Notes: generated from the letters alone by a model not told the origin. Positions 36,222 through 45,933 are shown, numbered from the stretch's first letter. The stretch is DNA of 64,000 bases from Bernardetia sp. MNP-M8 (GCF_037126285.1 NZ_CP147012.1:620001-684000), one strand, 5' to 3'. Translations and numbers: made by a program.

Positions 36222-38054
36222 CTAAGCTTTTTCAAACTCTACTTTTTTACCTTTGATTTTAGATTTGTTCATTACTCTGATGATGTTATCAACGTCAGAT
36301 TGTGGTACTTCTACAAAAGATTCTTTTTCATTTACACGAATAGCACCGATTTTGTCACCACGCATTCCTGTTTCTCCTGCAATTGCTCCTAAGATATCGC
36401 CTTTACGTACATTTTCAGTTGCACCCAAGTCAATACGTAAACGAACCATATCAGCACGGTCGCCACGGTCTTTGTAAGAAGGACGGCTTCCTCTATCGTT
36501 ACGGTCACGACTTCCACCTCTGTCATCACGACGAGAAGAATTGCGACTTCCTCTATCACGTCCACCACCTCTACGGTCGTTACGTCCACCTCTATCACGT
36601 CCACCTCTGTCATTTCTTCCACCACGTCCATCTCTTCTTCTGTCTCCACTGTCAAAAATATCAGCTTCTGAAAGACGGTCAGTAGGTTTATTTGAAATTT
36701 GAAGACTCAAAACAGCAGCAGCTACTTGTTTTGGAGTGATTCCTTCTATTTCTAGCATCTCAATAAGAGCAGTAAAGCCTTCTAATTCTTCAGCTTTTTT
36801 CTCATCATTGATAGTTGCTTTCAAGTTTTCCATAAAACGTAATTGCTTCTTAGCCAAAACTTCTTGTTGAGTAGGAATTGTTCCTTGAGAAATTTTAGAC
36901 TTAGAATAACGCTCAATATCATTCAAACGATATACTTCTCTACGACCAGAAATAAATGTAATCGAAACACCTTTATTTCCTGCACGACCTGTACGACCAA
37001 TACGGTGAACATAATACTCAGGGTCTAAAGGCACATCATAATTAATAACTGCCTCTACATTATCAACATCAATTCCACGAGCAGCTACATCTGTTGCTAC
37101 CAAAATCTGAACACGACCATGACGAAATTTATTCATTACCAAGTTACGTTGGTGTTGAGCTAAATCTCCGTGTAATGCCTCTGCTGCATATCCTTTTTGA
37201 ATAAGTGTTTCAGCTACTTCATCTGTTCTCTGTTTTGTGTTACAGAAAATAAGCATTGATTCCCAACCATTGTAAGCCAACAAACGAACTAAAACATCAG
37301 TTTTATAATTCGGATTAATTGGTAAGAATGATTGTTCGATATTATCACTTGTCAATTCTTTGCTAATTACCTTTACAATTTCTGGATTGTTTTGGTATTT
37401 TTTAGCAATTTGAAGAATTGGTTTTGGCATTGTAGCAGAAAACAAAACTGTTTGGTGTTCAGTTGTGATTTGCTCTAAAATCAATTCAATATCTTCTTTG
37501 AATCCCATATTAAGCATCTCATCAGCTTCATCCAAAATTATGTTTGTAATTTCTTCTAGCTTTAAAGTTCCTCTTTTGATATGGTCAATTGTACGACCTG
37601 GAGTTCCTACTACGATTTGAACACCTCTTTTAAGATTACGAATTTGTTTTTCAATAGATTCGCCTCCATAAATAGCTGTTACAAAAATATCTTTACGGTA
37701 TTTTGCTAATTTTTCTAATTCTCCTGCTACCTGAACAGCAAGTTCACGAGTAGGACATAAAATAATTCCTTTTGGTAATCTTGAATTTCTATCAAATTCG
37801 CTGTTTTCATTTGCTTTGATGATTCTTTCAATAAGAGGAATACCAAATGCAGCTGTTTTACCTGTTCCTGTTTGTGCTTGTCCAATTACATCTCTTCCTT
37901 CCAATAAATGAGGAATTGCTTCTGCTTGAATAGGTGATGGAGATTCAAATCCCATAGATTCAACAGCACGTTTTACTTCGTCAGACAAATTCATGTCTGT
38001 AAATTTCAATGTTACTTCTGTTGATTCAACTGTTTTTTCTGTTGTCTTTTCCAT
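36222..38054 (-). CDS. DEAD-box RNA helicase with RGG-type linker and DbpA RNA-binding domain
   Basis: ATP-dependent RNA helicase for ribosome assembly, cold shock or RNA decay (CsdA/DeaD type). The start at 38054 (MEKTTEKT) is preferred; the 16 residues upstream are unlikely coding. Order: Q-motif region FESPSPIQAEAIP, AQTGTGKTAAFG (motif I), PTRELAVQV (Ia), DEADEMLNMGF (II), SATMP (III), ATDVAARGIDVDNVEAV (V), HRIGRTGRAG (VI). Residues about 465-525 are Arg/Gly/Asp-rich (RGGRDRGGRND), and the C-terminus (about 540-610) is a DbpA-like RNA-binding domain (MVRLRIDLGATENVRKGDI). The transcript appears to have a leader of about 600 nt. Confidence 0.95.
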   Translation of the reverse strand: MEKTTEKTVESTEVTLKFTDMNLSDEVKRAVESMGFESPSPIQAEAIPHLLEGRDVIGQAQTGTGKTAAFGIPLIERIIKANENSEFDRNSRLPKGIILCPTRELAVQVAGELEKLAKYRKDIFVTAIYGGESIEKQIRNLKRGVQIVVGTPGRTIDHIKRGTLKLEEITNIILDEADEMLNMGFKEDIELILEQITTEHQTVLFSATMPKPILQIAKKYQNNPEIVKVISKELTSDNIEQSFLPINPNYKTDVLVRLLAYNGWESMLIFCNTKQRTDEVAETLIQKGYAAEALHGDLAQHQRNLVMNKFRHGRVQILVATDVAARGIDVDNVEAVINYDVPLDPEYYVHRIGRTGRAGNKGVSITFISGRREVYRLNDIERYSKSKISQGTIPTQQEVLAKKQLRFMENLKATINDEKKAEELEGFTALIEMLEIEGITPKQVAAAVLSLQISNKPTDRLSEADIFDSGDRRRDGRGGRNDRGGRDRGGRNDRRGGGRDRGSRNSSRRDDRGGSRDRNDRGSRPSYKDRGDRADMVRLRIDLGATENVRKGDILGAIAGETGMRGDKIGAIRVNEKESFVEVPQSDVDNIIRVMNKSKIKGKKVEFEKA

Positions 38055-38668
38055 ATAGAAAATATAATAAATTATATGTATAAAATAATTTTTAGAAAGC
38101 AACTTAAAAAAACGATAAGCAGACGGTCAGAGTGTGTATCAATTTGGATAAACAAAGGCTATTTGCACAACTAATCTAATAAAAAATAAAAAGCATTGAA
38201 TAAAAACTACATAGTATGTATGCAGAATTTTATTTCAAATTTATTATAGTCTATTTTTTAGTAAATTAAACAAATACGGTATTGTATCAAGTGTTGATAA
38301 GAGCAAAAAGACGAAACCTAGATGACTTTGAGGTTTGTGCTAAGTGAGAAGCTTTTGTGGGAGGCGTTGAACGGTTTATTTTGTGATTTGAAAATCAGCC
38401 TAATTATTTACTAATTAAATTAATTTTCGCAACGCAAGCTAACTCAACAAAGACTTCTTGTGTAGTGAACAGAAAAGAGGTACATAAACAAATTAGAATT
38501 AATTCTGATTTTTTGATATGTACTTTTAAATCAAAGTTTTCTATATTTCAATAGTTAAGTTTCAAACTTTAATAATTGTATTATAAATCTTATAATATTT
38601 TTTATTAATTAAAACTTAATTAAACGCAGTAGCTTAGGCTTTTTCCTATGGCTTTCTTTAACGAGTTG
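38055..38668 (-). promoter_or_regulatory. Putative long 5' leader of the DEAD-box helicase
   Basis: Between the helicase start and the nearest convincing minus-strand promoter lie about 610 nt without an ORF. The part at 38290-38400 is clearly less AT-rich than its surroundings and holds short self-complementary pieces (AAACCT / AGGTTT at 38317-38322 and 38334-38339). Long structured leaders are known for cold-shock helicases. No RNA family was recognised by eye. Confidence 0.45.
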
Positions 38669-38695
38669 CAAAGGTAAGAATTATTTTTTTACCAA
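38669..38695 (-). promoter_or_regulatory. Candidate promoter of the DEAD-box helicase
   Basis: On the minus strand TTG (38693-38695), a 16-nt spacer, then TACCTTTG (38669-38676), an exact TAnnTTTG -7 box. The spacer is slightly shorter than usual. Confidence 0.5.
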
Positions 38696-38947
38696 CCTAA
38701 TTTTTTGAGATTATTTCTAGTTATTATTTTGAGAATTTATTTTTTATTGGTGTCATAAGACTAACAAAGCTAAGAAGGAAGTAGGCTGAGTAAAATAAAT
38801 TGTTTCTTGTCTTTTTGAATGAAAAACTTTAATACAGCTATTTTATTTTTCCTAACTTTGTACATTGAAATTAAAAACAATCAAAATAGCAAAAATATAC
38901 TGTGAGCTTTGATGCAATACAAGTAAAATATTATCAGAATAGTAAAT

Positions 38948-40363
38948 ATGGGAAGAAGAAAAAATAAAAATCGAATTATAGAAAACGTTGTCATTCTTGA
39001 TGCAGGAGCAGAAGGAAAATGTATTGCAAGACCAGAAGAAGCAGAAGGAAGAGTTGTTTTTGTTACAGGAGTAGTTCCTAAAGATGTGGTCGATTTACGA
39101 ATCACAAAGCAACGAAAAAGTTATTGGGAAGGCACAGTTGTAAAATTTCATTCTTATTCTGATGAAAGAGTAGAACCTTTTTGTCAGCACTTTGGGATTT
39201 GTGGAGGTTGTAAATGGCAACATTTGAGCTATGAAAGACAGCTTTTTTATAAAGAAAAGCAAGTAAAAGATAATTTAGAACGTCTTGCAAAAATCGAATT
39301 ACCAAAAATAACACCTATTCTAGCATCAGAAAACACTAGGTTTTATAGAAATAAATTAGAATTTACATTTTCTTCTCGTCGTTGGCTTACCAGCGAACAA
39401 ATAGCAACAGGACAAGATTTTGATAATCGTGCTTTGGGTTTTCATATTCCAGGGCGTTATGACAAACTTGTAGATCTGAACGAATGTTATCTACAAGCCG
39501 AGCCTTCAAATTCTATTCGTTTGGCAGTCAATAAATATGCTAGAGAACATGATTTAGAATTTTATAATGTAATGGCTTTTGAAGGTCTGTTGAGAAATTT
39601 GATGATTCGAAATTCTCAGACAACATCAGATTTGATGGTTATGTTACAGGTTACAGCATTTAATGAAGAGGTAGAAAAGTTAATGCAATTTATAAAGACC
39701 TCTTTTCCTGAGATTACATCTTTACAATATGTTGTAAACACAAAGAGGAATGATACTTTCCAAGATTTGGATATTGTTTGTTTTGCTGGAAAAGATTATA
39801 TTACTGAAACGATGGAAGGATTAGAATTCAGAATTCAAGCTAAATCATTCTATCAAACTAACTCTATTCAAGCGTATAATTTATACAAAATTACTAGAGA
39901 TTTTGCACAGCTTACAGGCGATGAAGTCGTTTATGACCTTTATACAGGAACAGGAACAATAGCAAACTTTGTAGCCAAACAAGCCAAACAAGTAATTGGA
40001 GTAGAATATATCGAACCAGCCATTGAAGATGCAAAAATCAATTCTAAATTAAATGGAATTGATAATACACTTTTTTATGCAGGCGACATGAAAGATGTTT
40101 TGAATGAAGAGTTTTTGAATAAACACGCTCGTCCAGATGTAATTTTGACCGACCCACCACGAGCAGGAATGCACCCAGATGTAATCAATATGCTTTTGAG
40201 AATTGGAGCAAAACGCATTGTTTATGTGAGTTGTAATCCAGCTACACAAGCACGAGATTTGCAGCTTTTGGATGAAAAATATGCTGTAAAAGCCATTCAA
40301 CCTGTTGATATGTTTCCACAGACACATCATGTGGAAAATGTGGTTTTGTTGGAATTGAAGTAA
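38948..40363 (+). CDS. rlmD: 23S rRNA (uracil-C5)-methyltransferase RlmD/RumA family
   Basis: SAM-dependent methyltransferase that forms 5-methyluridine in 23S rRNA. The 471 aa contain an N-terminal TRAM domain (about 10-70), the 4Fe-4S ligands FCQHFGICGGCKWQHLSYE plus LNECYLQ, the SAM motif VVYDLYTGTGTIANFVA, GVEYIEPAIEDAK, TDPPRAGMHPDVI and the nucleophile VSCNPATQARDL. It could also act on U747 (RlmC-like); the full TRAM and cluster favour RlmD. It diverges from the helicase across the 890-bp gap. Confidence 0.93.
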   Translation: MGRRKNKNRIIENVVILDAGAEGKCIARPEEAEGRVVFVTGVVPKDVVDLRITKQRKSYWEGTVVKFHSYSDERVEPFCQHFGICGGCKWQHLSYERQLFYKEKQVKDNLERLAKIELPKITPILASENTRFYRNKLEFTFSSRRWLTSEQIATGQDFDNRALGFHIPGRYDKLVDLNECYLQAEPSNSIRLAVNKYAREHDLEFYNVMAFEGLLRNLMIRNSQTTSDLMVMLQVTAFNEEVEKLMQFIKTSFPEITSLQYVVNTKRNDTFQDLDIVCFAGKDYITETMEGLEFRIQAKSFYQTNSIQAYNLYKITRDFAQLTGDEVVYDLYTGTGTIANFVAKQAKQVIGVEYIEPAIEDAKINSKLNGIDNTLFYAGDMKDVLNEEFLNKHARPDVILTDPPRAGMHPDVINMLLRIGAKRIVYVSCNPATQARDLQLLDEKYAVKAIQPVDMFPQTHHVENVVLLELK

Positions 40364-40378
40364 ATAAGTCCTTGAACA

Positions 40379-40504
40379 GAATTAAATATAAGTAATAAAT
40401 GATTAGCGAGTGATTTATATGATTACTATGATAATTACAGGATAATACAAAATCATATAAATCATTTACCAATAAGTTACTGTATTTTTAGTTATATTTA
40501 ATTC
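40379..40504. repeat. 126-bp imperfect palindrome in an intergenic region
   Basis: The outer arms GAATTAAATATA (40379-40390) and TATATTTAATTC (40493-40504) are perfect complements. The inner arms TGATTTATATGATT (40411-40424) and AATCATATAAATCA (40451-40464) also pair perfectly. It starts 15 bp behind the rlmD stop. It may end transcription from both sides or be a small miniature element. Confidence 0.65.
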
Positions 40505-40557
40505 TACTCATTTACTTATAATAACAGCATGTCTAGTTAGAGTTTAGATTCTAATTG

Positions 40558-41154
40558 TTACCTTTTCCTACTCATCTCAAAGTCCAATAGTTTTTTCACA
40601 CCTTGCCATTCAATATTGATAATCGAAAAAACAACTGTATCTCTCAACGTTCCATTTGAAGCAATTTGATGATTTCTCAAAATGCCATCTTGTTTTGCGC
40701 CTAGTCTTGCTATTGCTTTTCTTGATGCTTGGTTGTGCCAACTTGTGCGAAACTCCACAGCAATACATTCTAATTTTTCAAAAGCATATTGCAACAATAA
40801 ATATTTGCATTCGGTATTTATTCCTGTTCTTTGATAGCTTTTTGAGTACCACGTATAACCAATTTCTACTCTTTTATTAGATTCTACAACATTACAAAAA
40901 CGAGTAGAGCCAATTATTTTCCCTGTTTTTTTGTCAATAATAGCAAAAGGCAAAGCTCTATTTGCTTCTTGTTCTGAAAAAGCAAAATCTAAATAAATAT
41001 CCATTTTTTCTTGAGAAGGAACAGAAGTAAACCACAAGTTCCATAACTCTCCATCAGATGTAGCCTCTAAAAGTTCTTTTTTATGAGAACGTGAAAGAGG
41101 AATTAGTTGCACTAAATTTCCTTCTAAAGTAACAGGAGAAAGCCATTTTTTCAT
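40558..41154 (-). CDS. GNAT-family N-acetyltransferase (RimJ/RimL-like)
   Basis: Transfers an acetyl group from acetyl-CoA to an amine; the substrate is unknown. The 198 aa carry the GNAT core: LVQLIPLSRSHKKEL, PFAIIDKKTGKIIGSTRFCNV, VEIGYTWYSKSYQRTGINTE (the acetyl-CoA-binding region), LLQYAFEKL and VEFRTSWHNQASRKAIARLGAKQDG, which is the RimJ/RimL tail motif. No neighbour suggests a specific role. Confidence 0.9.
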   Translation of the reverse strand: MKKWLSPVTLEGNLVQLIPLSRSHKKELLEATSDGELWNLWFTSVPSQEKMDIYLDFAFSEQEANRALPFAIIDKKTGKIIGSTRFCNVVESNKRVEIGYTWYSKSYQRTGINTECKYLLLQYAFEKLECIAVEFRTSWHNQASRKAIARLGAKQDGILRNHQIASNGTLRDTVVFSIINIEWQGVKKLLDFEMSRKR

Positions 41155-41193
41155 TTTAGTAATTTTGTATGATTGATGATTTACAGGAACAAA

Positions 41194-42261
41194 TTAGTCT
41201 ATTTCTATTTCTTGCAAATATAATTCAGATAGAGAATCTTGTTTTATTTCAGCATCTAGTTGATTGAAAATTTCATTGTAAATTGAGTTAGGATATTTAG
41301 TTAATGCTATCCAAATGTATTTTTTATGATACTCACTTGCACTATTTGTAGCTTTTGTAAGCGTTTTTTTCAATAAATAAATAGATTCTTGATTTTGATA
41401 TTGAACAATCGCTTTATACAAAACTCTGTATGTAGTATAACTAAAATCTGTTCTTTTTTTTATTTCTTCATCATGATAAGATTCTAAAAGAGGAAAAAAT
41501 TCAGTATCTGGAAAATGTATTACACAACGAATACCAAAATACCTTGTTTGTTCATTATTGATAAGACTTTTTATAAGTTCTTTGTCTTGGTCTTGTTTAT
41601 ATTTTGATAAAGCTAAAACAGCAATAGGATTTCTTTCTACTATAGCAATTTCTCTTATTCTTTCATAATCTGTTTCATTAGGTTCTATTTGAATAAGCAA
41701 TTCGTTTTTATAGCTCATTTGGTATTTTTTGTCATATAAAGCAATTTTCTTTAGAGAATCTACTTCATTTTCTTTAATTCGCTTACTAGCAATAGAATTT
41801 TCTACAAAAAAATTTCCTATTCTATCTCTATAAATTATGCAACCCTCCTGCATAGTAACCAAATTAGTATCATAATAATGTTTTTTTAGGATAGGATAAA
41901 CATCAAGCTCTTTTCTCTCTAACAAGCATAAAAAAGTATAACCTTTAACACTTGAGTTTGGATAATCCATAAGCAAAATTAATTCTTCACTACTTGCTTG
42001 TTTTTTCAACTCTTCAAAATTTTTCCATTGTTCCGAAGGTATTGCACTATATGAAATATGAGAGCTTGTAATTATATTATATGCTGTCATTTTTTGTACA
42101 ATCAATCTAGTAGATTCTGATAATTTATTATCAATTAGATTTTTTATTTCTAATTCCCAAACTGATAAAGGTCTTTTTATTTCGTGAGGTAAAGGAGGTG
42201 GCGAAGATGATTTACAGCTAAAAATCAAAAAGAAAAAAAAGAAGTATATTATTTTGTTCAT
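41194..42261 (-). CDS. Unknown lipoprotein, 355 aa
   Basis: A signal peptide with lipobox IFSC (Cys16), then Ser/Pro-rich SSPPPLPHEIKRP. The mature protein is helical, with repeated hydrophobic-charged patterns like HEAT/ARM-type repeats (VKGYTFLCLLERKELDVYPIL, IAVLALSKYKQDQDKELIKSL, RVLYKAIVQYQNQESIYLLKK). A HEAT-repeat-like solenoid is inference from pattern. Ends at a gap before the minus-strand acetyltransferase (39 bp). Confidence 0.7.
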   Translation of the reverse strand: MNKIIYFFFFFLIFSCKSSSPPPLPHEIKRPLSVWELEIKNLIDNKLSESTRLIVQKMTAYNIITSSHISYSAIPSEQWKNFEELKKQASSEELILLMDYPNSSVKGYTFLCLLERKELDVYPILKKHYYDTNLVTMQEGCIIYRDRIGNFFVENSIASKRIKENEVDSLKKIALYDKKYQMSYKNELLIQIEPNETDYERIREIAIVERNPIAVLALSKYKQDQDKELIKSLINNEQTRYFGIRCVIHFPDTEFFPLLESYHDEEIKKRTDFSYTTYRVLYKAIVQYQNQESIYLLKKTLTKATNSASEYHKKYIWIALTKYPNSIYNEIFNQLDAEIKQDSLSELYLQEIEID

Positions 42262-42345
42262 GAATTAAAGAGTATTTTTGTGAGCAGCTAATTTACAATT
42301 AAAAAACATAAATTAGAACTATCACATTACAAGATAAAAACAAAA

Positions 42346-43032
42346 ATGCTCGCTCTCCAAACCCAAAATCTCAATAAAATATTCAATAAAGGAAAAAGCA
42401 ATGAATTTGTCGCTTTGTCTGATATTTCTTTGTCTATAAAAAAAGGAAGTTGTACGCTTTTGAAAGGCTCATCAGGTTCTGGAAAAACTACTCTGATTAG
42501 TATTTTGGCTGGACTTACAAAACCGACTTCGGGGAGTTATATTTGTTTGGAAGAAAATGTTTCGCACTGGTCAGAGAAATTTTTGACACAGTTTAGAAGA
42601 GAACATATAGGAATCGTATTCCAACATTTCAATCTTATTCAAGGACTTAGCGTTGAGCAAAATATTATCCTTCCTCTGCTTCCTTTAAATTATTCTTCCA
42701 AAAAAATGGAAACAATGAGTAAAGAAGCTGCTACTTTAGCTCAAATTTCGCATAAATTAAATCAAAAAATAGATATTCTTTCAGGTGGCGAACTCCAACG
42801 CACAGCAATTGCAAGGGCATTAATACGAAAACCTGCCATTCTTTTTGCTGACGAACCAACTTCCCATTTAGACAGAAAAAATGCCATAGAAGTTTTTGAG
42901 GTTTTTGAAAAACTAAAAGCAAACGGACAAACAATAATTCTAACCACTCATGACGAATGGCTAAAAAATCATCCAATTATTGATAATGTAATACAGTTAA
43001 ATGATGGAAAACTCTTAAATGGTGAATTGTAA
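42346..43032 (+). CDS. LolD/MacB-type ABC transporter ATPase
   Basis: The 228-aa nucleotide-binding subunit: Walker A GSSGSGKTT (residues 41-49), Q-loop FQHFNLI, signature LSGGELQRTAIARAL, Walker B ILFADEPTSHLD, and H-loop TTHDEWL. The length and the signature LSGGE-QR-A are typical of the LolD/MacB (MJ0796) group, which works in lipoprotein release or export. No permease gene is next to it, which is unusual for the group; its partner must be encoded elsewhere. Confidence 0.9.
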   Translation: MLALQTQNLNKIFNKGKSNEFVALSDISLSIKKGSCTLLKGSSGSGKTTLISILAGLTKPTSGSYICLEENVSHWSEKFLTQFRREHIGIVFQHFNLIQGLSVEQNIILPLLPLNYSSKKMETMSKEAATLAQISHKLNQKIDILSGGELQRTAIARALIRKPAILFADEPTSHLDRKNAIEVFEVFEKLKANGQTIILTTHDEWLKNHPIIDNVIQLNDGKLLNGEL

Positions 43033-43086
43033 ATTATAAGTGATAAATGAATACATAATTCTTTAAATAGTACCATTCACAATTAA

Positions 43087-43641
43087 TCATTTACCATTCA
43101 CAATTTCATTCTCTGGTTTTCTCTTCATCATAAAAAGACCAGCTACCATTACAATTACAAAACCAATAGTTCCCATTTTGAAGAATTTATCTATTGCCAT
43201 TACAGCAGGTGTAATTCGCTCATTCTTTTTTGAGGCTTCTAAAAGCAACCCACTTAATTCTTCTGATTCTTCCATGTGCGCTTTTGCTCCTTCTTTTAGA
43301 GCTATATTATAAGCATCTACTTCAATTTGATGTTTTTCTAAAGCCTCAGGAATAGTACGAAGAAAACCATATAAAAGTCCACAATACAAAACAATAGCTA
43401 CAAAATTAGCCAAAAGACCAAAACTAATTGCTCGCCAGCCTTCTAAATAGCCTTTCATAATTTCTCTTCTGTAACGAAACATCCCCCACACTAGAAGTCC
43501 AAAGTAAATCGGCATAAACATAAACTCAGCTTCTCTAAATGGATTTTTGCCAAGCAAATGAAGAGTAACATTAAGTAAAAGCACGCCAACAGCCATTGTT
43601 GCAGCCGTTAAAAAAGCATATTTCCAAAAAGGATTTTTCAT
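43087..43641 (-). CDS. DUF4199-type membrane protein
   Basis: The 184 aa contain four membrane helices (about 9-28, 40-55, 70-95, 145-165) with a charged loop between helices 3 and 4 (KHQIEVDAYNIALKEGAKAH). The pattern (two short helices, a FMPIYFGLLVWGMFRYRREI motif, helix, amphipathic segment, final helix) matches the DUF4199 group common in Bacteroidota. A minus-strand TATTTTTG lies at 43682-43689, about 40 bp upstream. The role is unknown. Confidence 0.7.
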   Translation of the reverse strand: MKNPFWKYAFLTAATMAVGVLLLNVTLHLLGKNPFREAEFMFMPIYFGLLVWGMFRYRREIMKGYLEGWRAISFGLLANFVAIVLYCGLLYGFLRTIPEALEKHQIEVDAYNIALKEGAKAHMEESEELSGLLLEASKKNERITPAVMAIDKFFKMGTIGFVIVMVAGLFMMKRKPENEIVNGK

Positions 43642-43814
43642 TTTTTATATAAATACGGATGATAGATTCTGATAGAAGTTGCAAAAATACGCATCCTTTA
43701 GTTGGTTTCCTTATTTATTGAAATGTTTTTTATATTTTTTCAATTTTGAAAATGCACAAAGATTTCATTATTTTACTAAAAATTTCCTTTTAAATCAATA
43801 AATAAAAAAATACT

Positions 43815-44798
43815 ATGAGCGATATTTTATATGATGAAGTTCCGTCGGTAGATTTGGCAGACTTTAGAGCAGGTGGAGAGCGCAAAGCAAAATTTGTACA
43901 AGAACTTGGCAAAGCGTGGGAAAATATTGGTTTTGTAGCTGTCAAAAATCACGGTTTGGCAGATGACGATAGAGATAAATTGTACAGTTCGGTACAAGAT
44001 TTTTTCCAGTTAGAAGAAGATACCAAACGCAAATACGAAAACTTGGCTCTTGCAGGTCAGCGTGGTTATATCAGCAAAGGAAGAGAAACGGCTAAGGGTT
44101 TCAAAACGCCTGACTTGAAAGAATTTTATCACGTCGGACAAATTTTTGAGGAAAAAGACAAAGCTACTGATTCGGCTTTGATGGAATATCCTGATAATAT
44201 TTTTCCAAATGAAACTCCTGAGTTTGAAAAATATACAACTCACGCCTATCAAACTTTAGAAAATTCGGGTAAAGAACTTTTACAAGCTGCTGCTTTGTAT
44301 TTGGGTTTAGAAGAACATTATTTTGATAATAAAATTCATAATGGAAATAGTATTTTGAGAGCAATCCATTATTTTCCAATTCCGAATCCAGAAGAATTAG
44401 CTCCTGATGCTGTTCGTGCTGCTGCTCATGGCGACATCAATTTGATTACGCTGCTGATGGGTGCAAGTGCTGACGGTTTGCAGGTTTTGCGTCGTGATGA
44501 CAAATGGATTCCGATTACTGCGCTTCCTGAGCAAGTAGTTGTAAATGTTGGCGATATGCTTTCTCGTTTGACAAACAACAAACTAAAATCTACGATTCAC
44601 AGAGTAGTTAATCCTCCAAAAGACAAAATGAATACTTCTCGTTATTCGATTCCGTTTTTTATGCACCCACGTTCGGAAATGGATTTGAGTTGTTTGGATA
44701 ACTGTGTTGATGCACAAAACCCAAAACAGTTTGAAGACATCACAGCAGGAGAGTTTTTGAATGAGCGTTTGATAGAATTAGGTTTGAAAAAAGCGTAA
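43815..44798 (+). CDS. Fe(II)/2-oxoglutarate-dependent oxygenase (isopenicillin N synthase family)
   Basis: The 327-aa jelly-roll enzyme carries the facial triad His205, Asp207 (AAHGDINLITLL) and His262 (STIHRVVN), with Arg276-x-Ser278 (SRYSIPFF) binding 2-oxoglutarate. The N-terminal DIOX_N part (GKAWENIGFVAVKNHGL) is standard. It oxidises a small molecule, substrate unknown. It is the last ordinary gene before the integron-like region, followed by a small hairpin. Confidence 0.93.
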   Translation: MSDILYDEVPSVDLADFRAGGERKAKFVQELGKAWENIGFVAVKNHGLADDDRDKLYSSVQDFFQLEEDTKRKYENLALAGQRGYISKGRETAKGFKTPDLKEFYHVGQIFEEKDKATDSALMEYPDNIFPNETPEFEKYTTHAYQTLENSGKELLQAAALYLGLEEHYFDNKIHNGNSILRAIHYFPIPNPEELAPDAVRAAAHGDINLITLLMGASADGLQVLRRDDKWIPITALPEQVVVNVGDMLSRLTNNKLKSTIHRVVNPPKDKMNTSRYSIPFFMHPRSEMDLSCLDNCVDAQNPKQFEDITAGEFLNERLIELGLKKA

Positions 44799-44819
44799 TT
44801 TTTTGCATTGTGAATGATG

Positions 44820-44862
44820 AATGGTAAATGAAATGCAACTACATAAAATTTCATTTGCCATT
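44820..44862. terminator. Possible terminator hairpin before the integron-like region
   Basis: AATGGTAAATGAAA pairs with TTTCATTTGCCATT with one G-T pair and a 15-nt loop. No strong T-run follows, so termination is plausible but weak. Confidence 0.5.
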
Positions 44863-44878
44863 TATTACAAACTCTGTC

Positions 44879-44934
44879 ATAAACGAAACCTTTGTAAAAA
44901 TAATTGAACGCAGTCGCATTTATTAATAAGTTAG
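44879..44934 (+). repeat. Partial attI-like copy with remnant of an ssb 3' end
   Basis: This 56-bp stretch matches 47140-47193 with few differences: ATAAACGAAAC, then AATAATTGAACGCAGT, and ends AAGTTAG. In the second copy the left part is the end of the ssb coding sequence (INETI stop); here the same reading gives INETFV stop with no ssb in front. It looks like the leftover of an older ssb-attI junction. Its GTT is followed by AGCAAC and then a gene, as at a cassette start. Confidence 0.75.
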
Positions 44935-44958
44935 CAACTATTACAAAACACTTCTCTA

Positions 44959-45933
44959 TTGATGACAAAACTTTCCCTTACTATTATTCTGATATGTTAT
45001 CTTTTATTTTCTACTAAAAGTACTGCTCAAGAAAACTACCTGAACTATCATTTGAAGGTTATCGAATGCGAACAGCTAATTGTTGAAGGAGAATACACTT
45101 CTGCAATTAGTCTATTTGATTCACTATTTAAAAAGTTTGATTTTTTATTTTTAAGAGATATCAAAGTTGCTACTGAACTCAGTGTATTTGAAAAAGATTA
45201 TAAATCAGCATTGAAGTTCACTAGCCTTGGGATAAAGGCTGGTTGGACACTGGAAAGCATCAACAAAAATGACAACTTACAATCTTTAAAAGAACAAGGA
45301 GAATGGGTTCAAATCATATCAGCTTATGATTCCCTTCATAAAATATACTTATCGAAACTGAACTTTCAGATAAAAGAACAAGTACATGAAATGATTAAAA
45401 AAGATCAGAAAAAAGCATTTGGAGCATTACTTAGAATTGGGCAAAAATCTAAAAGAAGGTATTCTGAAAAAAAATTTGCACCTCATAGCGAACATCAGAT
45501 AGGAAAACTGGAGCAAATCATAAATAAATATGGTTTTCCAAGTGAACAACTTATAGGGAATAACGTATGGTCGTCAGTGATTTTAAGTCATCATAATTCA
45601 ATCTCTGTGAATTACAATTCTAAAGATACTATATATACTCAATTAAAGCCAAAATTGTTGAATGCTTTGACAAAAGGTGAAATATCACCATATGAATTAG
45701 CTCAAATAGAAGACTGGCGAATAGCAGCTTTAAACAATCATGAATTAACATCTTATGGATTTCTTGGAACTATTCCAGATAAAATTATTCTTGAATCTGT
45801 AAATAACAATAGAGCTAAGATAGGACTTAGAAGCATTGATCTAAGAAACAACTTAATAGATGTTGAAAATGAAACAGGAATCAATCTATATCTACCCAAA
45901 GGATGGCAGAAAGGAAAAATAAAAATTGAATGA
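44959..45933 (+). CDS. Unknown secreted protein, probable orphan cassette gene
   Basis: The signal peptide covers residues 1-23 (ending STAQE). The 300-residue mature part begins with a TPR-like helical region (LIVEGEYTSAISLFDSLFKKF, EKDYKSALKFTSLGIKAGW), followed by an unrecognised domain containing GIN LYLPKGW near the C-terminus. It follows the partial attI-like site by 25 nt, as cassette genes do, but no attC-like element follows. Its 3' end instead overlaps the recombinase frame by 8 nt. It therefore looks like a first cassette that lost its attC when it became fused to the recombinase. Confidence 0.75.
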   Translation: MMTKLSLTIILICYLLFSTKSTAQENYLNYHLKVIECEQLIVEGEYTSAISLFDSLFKKFDFLFLRDIKVATELSVFEKDYKSALKFTSLGIKAGWTLESINKNDNLQSLKEQGEWVQIISAYDSLHKIYLSKLNFQIKEQVHEMIKKDQKKAFGALLRIGQKSKRRYSEKKFAPHSEHQIGKLEQIINKYGFPSEQLIGNNVWSSVILSHHNSISVNYNSKDTIYTQLKPKLLNALTKGEISPYELAQIEDWRIAALNNHELTSYGFLGTIPDKIILESVNNNRAKIGLRSIDLRNNLIDVENETGINLYLPKGWQKGKIKIE

